From: Hespellia stercorisuis DSM 15480
GTDB lineage: Bacteria; Bacillota; Clostridia; Lachnospirales; Lachnospiraceae
Length of the DNA: 53,169 nt
Direction: 5' to 3'
Assembly (NCBI RefSeq): GCF_900142165.1
Contig: NZ_FQZY01000030.1
Span: 1 to 53,169, forward strand
The translations under genes and the position numbers were made by a program. The notes beneath the pieces were generated by a model. That model did not search any database, was not told the DNA's origin, and saw nothing but the letters and a program-made list of their open reading frames with translations. This document shows positions 50,948 through 53,169 of this stretch, one piece after another (position 1 is the stretch's first letter; the number at the start of each line of letters is the position of its first letter).

Positions 50948-51751
50948 ATGTTAAAACAAAAAGAATTAATTGCAAACGTTAAGAATCTTACTGAGTCAGA
51001 TGAACGAATTACAGCTTGTATGATGTATGGATCGTTTACCAAAGGAGAAGGTGACCAATACTCTGATATAGAGTTCTATATATTTTTGAAAGATAGTATA
51101 ACCTCGAACTTTGATTCATCCAACTGGTTGTTTGACGTAGCTCCGTACTTGATGCTTTATAAAAATGAGTACGGAACAGAGGTAGTTATTTTTGATAATC
51201 TTATACGTGGGGAATTTCATTTCCTTTCTGAAAAAGATATGAACATAATCCCCTCGTTTAAAGATTCAGGTTATATTCCTGATACGAAGGCTATGCTTAT
51301 TTACGATGAAACAGGGCAATTAGAAAATTATTTATCAGAGATAAGTGGTGCAAGACCAAATAGACTTACTGAAGAAAATGCTAATTTTTTGTTGTGTAAT
51401 TTCTCTAATCTATGGTTGATGGGAATCAACGTTCTAAAAAGAGGAGAATATGCTCGTTCATTAGAACTCTTATCACAACTTCAAAAAAATACACTACAAC
51501 TTATACGTATGGCAGAAAAAAATGCTGATAATTGGCTAAACATGAGTAAAAACCTTGAAAAAGAAATTAGCCTTGAAAATTATAAAAAATTTGCAAAGAC
51601 CACTGCTCGATTAGATAAGGTAGAATTATTTGAAGCCTATAAAAATTCTTTGCTATTAGTTATGGATTTGCAAAGTCACCTTATTGAACAATACAACTTA
51701 AAAGTTACACATGACATTTTAGAAAGATTGTTGAATTACATTAGTGAATAG
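50948..51751 (+). CDS. lnu(B): Lincosamide nucleotidyltransferase Lnu(B)
   Basis: A 267-residue lincosamide nucleotidyltransferase that I recognise as Lnu(B). It adenylates lincomycin and clindamycin using ATP. The nucleotidyltransferase motif is MYGSFTKGEGDQYSDIEFYI, with G28-S29 and the metal-binding D40 and E42. The C-terminal half is helical (about 130-267). ATG 50948 follows GAAAGGGTGAAG, 53 bases after lsa(E) with no terminator between, so the two are co-expressed. Paired lsa(E)-lnu(B) segments are known from multiresistance regions of Staphylococcus, Enterococcus, Streptococcus and Erysipelothrix. The aadE and spw genes often found upstream are absent here. Confidence 0.95.
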   Translation: MLKQKELIANVKNLTESDERITACMMYGSFTKGEGDQYSDIEFYIFLKDSITSNFDSSNWLFDVAPYLMLYKNEYGTEVVIFDNLIRGEFHFLSEKDMNIIPSFKDSGYIPDTKAMLIYDETGQLENYLSEISGARPNRLTEENANFLLCNFSNLWLMGINVLKRGEYARSLELLSQLQKNTLQLIRMAEKNADNWLNMSKNLEKEISLENYKKFAKTTARLDKVELFEAYKNSLLLVMDLQSHLIEQYNLKVTHDILERLLNYISE

Positions 51752-51827
51752 GAGAGTAACGTTATTTCCAGTATTGGCTACTAAGAATTAACAGTATACC
51801 TCAGTTTTCAAAAAACAGCGAAGTCTA

Positions 51828-51847
51828 TGGATATGTTCCCACATACG
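51828..51847 (+). repeat. Right copy of the 20-bp boundary repeat
   Basis: TGGATATGTTCCCACATACG matches 346-365 with one mismatch. A second partial copy, AGTGGATATGTTCCC, follows at 51857-51871. The site is 77 bases after the end of lnu(B), so it may mark the right end of the prophage plus resistance segment, or an older insertion. Confidence 0.4.
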
Positions 51848-52137
51848 CAAGCACTCAGTGGATATGTTCCCTCAAAGAGGACTTCAATTAAAAATATTTA
51901 GCTTTCTAATTTTTGACAGCTATCCCCTCATCTCAAAGCACGTAGAGATTGTGGTGGGACTACATCAAAAAGATACTTAAAATCTTTAACTATACGCATG
52001 TTTTTGCTATTTCTTAAATATAGAAAACTCATTTTGACAAAAAAGCAGTTCTTGGAAAAACTATAGGACATTGTTGAAAAAAGAAAAGCATGCCATGCAA
52101 AATCATATACCAAAATCAATGCATAATAACTTTGGAG

Positions 52138-52178
52138 ACATACCAAAAGAAGTGCAGGGATCTTGGTATGTTTTGTTT
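52138..52178 (+). terminator. Terminator in the right flank
   Basis: ACATACCAA (52138-52146) and TTGGTATGT (52163-52171) form a perfect 9-bp stem with a 16-base loop, followed by TTTGTTT. No gene is seen between lnu(B) and this hairpin (51752-52137), so it may end a lost host gene. Confidence 0.6.
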
Positions 52179-52329
52179 AAAGTAACATAAGATTAGCCAG
52201 CGGCCAGAATAAATGGATTGCATGCAGGAAAAACCAAGATAAGCCAGAGGACAAAAACTTTTGTGCTTCTGCTTCAAGGTATGAATCAATGCTATAAAAA
52301 CGGAGAGGGGATTAGGAAAAAAGAAAATC

Positions 52330-52358
52330 TTGCGAACTCAAATTATCTATGATACAAT
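52330..52358 (+). promoter_or_regulatory. Promoter upstream of the Rpn-like gene
   Basis: TTGCGA (52330-52335), a 17-base spacer and TACAAT (52353-52358) form a good vegetative promoter. It would give a leader of about 320 bases before the ATG at 52688. That leader contains AGAACA/TGTTCT (52381-52386, 52390-52395) and short repeated TGATGCGC/CAATGCGC units near 52618-52652, but no clear gene. Confidence 0.55.
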
Positions 52359-52687
52359 CAACAAACAGATATCTCTATAAAGAACATTCTGTTCTGAATA
52401 TCTGAATCATTCGGAGGTCACATCGACCAATAAACCCAATGAGAAGACAACTGAACCTTATCAAGTAAGTAGCGAGGCAGATTGCGAAGACCTGCTTTGA
52501 CCAAAAGACAAAATGTATGGGATGCGTCTGTCTGCAGAATGGTGTTCCATGATGCAGCAAATGAGAGCGAAGAATCGTAGCATATCATAAGTGCCCTCAA
52601 CTTAGCCGGCTTCGGTGCTTTTGATGCGCTTAACGCACCTGCTGCTTTCAATGCGCCCGGTTCATTTTGTCCGAAAGGAGAAAATCT

Positions 52688-53169
52688 ATGGAGCATGAAA
52701 CACAAAAAAAGAAGAGGACGCCGGACCCAGCCGGCGCAAAAGAAAGAAATCGTGTACTGGAGCAAAAAGAGCAGGAAAAAACAGTACCCGATCCGCTGGA
52801 AGACGCTGCGCTAAAGGATGCCATGGTCTACTTCGGGGAGCTGCTGCTCCCACAGTTCGGAATCAAAGAGAAAGTCACAGCGATGCTGCCTACAGAAGAA
52901 ATTATTCTGGAACTTCAGCGGCTTTACGAGGACTTTAATTATGTTACTGAAAATGAAACGATACTTCATTTTGAATTTCAAAGTACGAATGAAGGGGTGG
53001 CAGGATTAAAACGGTTCCGCGTCTACGAAGCAGCCACGAGTAGGAAACACAAAAAACCGGTCATCACCTACGTGCTGTATTCCGGGAAGATCAAAAATCC
53101 AATGACAGAATTTCAGGAGGGCGTCAATACCTACCGGATCATACCGATTATCATGAGCAATAAGAATGC
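52688..53169 (+). CDS. Rpn-family PD-(D/E)xK nuclease/transposase-like protein, 5' part
   Basis: The frame is open from ATG 52688 to the window end (160 codons), with AAGGAG at 52675-52680. It is therefore a partial gene cut by the window. After a charged N terminus rich in Lys and Glu (1-40), the protein reads LLLPQFGIKEKVTAMLPTEE. It continues with NYVTENETILHFEFQSTNEG; the E-x-Q pattern in HFEFQS matches the nuclease core of Rpn-type recombination-promoting nucleases (transposase_31-like). Such genes are multicopy in Lachnospiraceae genomes. The codon use is richer in G and C than in the prophage, consistent with host DNA. Confidence 0.6.
   Translation, partial: MEHETQKKKRTPDPAGAKERNRVLEQKEQEKTVPDPLEDAALKDAMVYFGELLLPQFGIKEKVTAMLPTEEIILELQRLYEDFNYVTENETILHFEFQSTNEGVAGLKRFRVYEAATSRKHKKPVITYVLYSGKIKNPMTEFQEGVNTYRIIPIIMSNKN

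Noticed and set aside
51928-52146. Minus-strand open frame after lnu(B)
   Set aside because: No ribosome site, no recognisable motif, and one end lies in the terminator hairpin at 52138.
52381-52395. AGAACATTCTGTTCT as a LexA/SOS box
   Set aside because: The GAAC and GTTC halves are 5 bases apart; the Gram-positive LexA site needs 4, so it is recorded only as a dyad.
52418-52765. Minus-strand open frame of 115 codons in the right flank
   Set aside because: It overlaps the start of the well-supported plus-strand Rpn-like gene, has no ribosome site, and its composition looks like an antisense shadow.
1-53169. tRNA genes, rRNA genes or CRISPR arrays
   Set aside because: No cloverleaf-like segment or regularly spaced repeat array was seen by eye; a dedicated scan could still find a divergent tRNA.

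Overview
The window is AT-rich DNA from a low-GC Gram-positive bacterium (Firmicutes). It uses strong GGAGG ribosome-binding sites and mostly ATG, GTG or TTG starts, and nearly every gene is on the plus strand. Most of it is one siphovirus-like, HK97-type prophage that integrates with large serine recombinases. A type I restriction-modification island lies on its left and a lincosamide/streptogramin/pleuromutilin resistance pair, lsa(E)-lnu(B), on its right. The far right end carries a partial Rpn-type nuclease gene of a style common in gut Clostridia (Lachnospiraceae). The host is therefore probably a gut or animal-associated Clostridium relative, but Streptococcus, Enterococcus or Erysipelothrix are not excluded by the sequence alone.

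Layout. 1-760: left flank, with a frameshifted gene remnant, one half of a 20-bp repeat found again at 51828, a hairpin, a long palindrome and a strong promoter. 764-10263: an operon of a Phd/YefM-like antitoxin, hsdM, hsdS, hsdR, a YgjP-type metallopeptidase and an ImmA/IrrE-type peptidase, closed by a terminator. 10274-10640: paired dyads, a promoter and a long structured leader that sequesters the start of a sigma-like gene. 10637-17777: early and middle phage genes (sigma-like factor, antirepressor, nucleotide-metabolism-like protein, VapE primase-helicase, VRR-NUC, SNF2 helicase, late regulator, HNH nuclease). 17896-23982: packaging genes interleaved with a phage S-adenosylmethionine synthetase and a ParB-methyltransferase fusion. 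23998-30064: head and connector genes, then the tail chaperone pair with a -1 frameshift. 30082-39262: tape measure, distal tail, tail-tip genes and a GH18 glycosidase. 39323-40674: holin and GH25 lysin. 40814-45295: a second early block (RecB-like nuclease, ssDNA-binding protein, family A DNA polymerase). 45354-48918: three serine recombinase genes. 49001-51751: attenuator-controlled lsa(E) and lnu(B). 51752-53169: right flank.

How it fits together. The replication genes sit at both ends of the prophage (10637-16629 and 40814-45024). They would become neighbours again when the recombinases circularise the element, so the attachment site lies inside the early module. A conserved stem-loop with the invariant loop core GGCTACTAGGTAG occurs three times (11154, 40752, 45041), each time just ahead of a gene of this early module. 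Two copies have the same 16-nt loop and compensatory stem changes. One copy carries the Shine-Dalgarno sequence of the next gene inside its stem. Together with the structured leader of the sigma-like gene, this suggests a phage-specific RNA-level control system. It is the most promising undescribed feature of the window.

Limits. All functional calls come from reading motifs and gene order by eye; no database search or folding calculation was run. The exact ends of the prophage and of the resistance segment are not proven.
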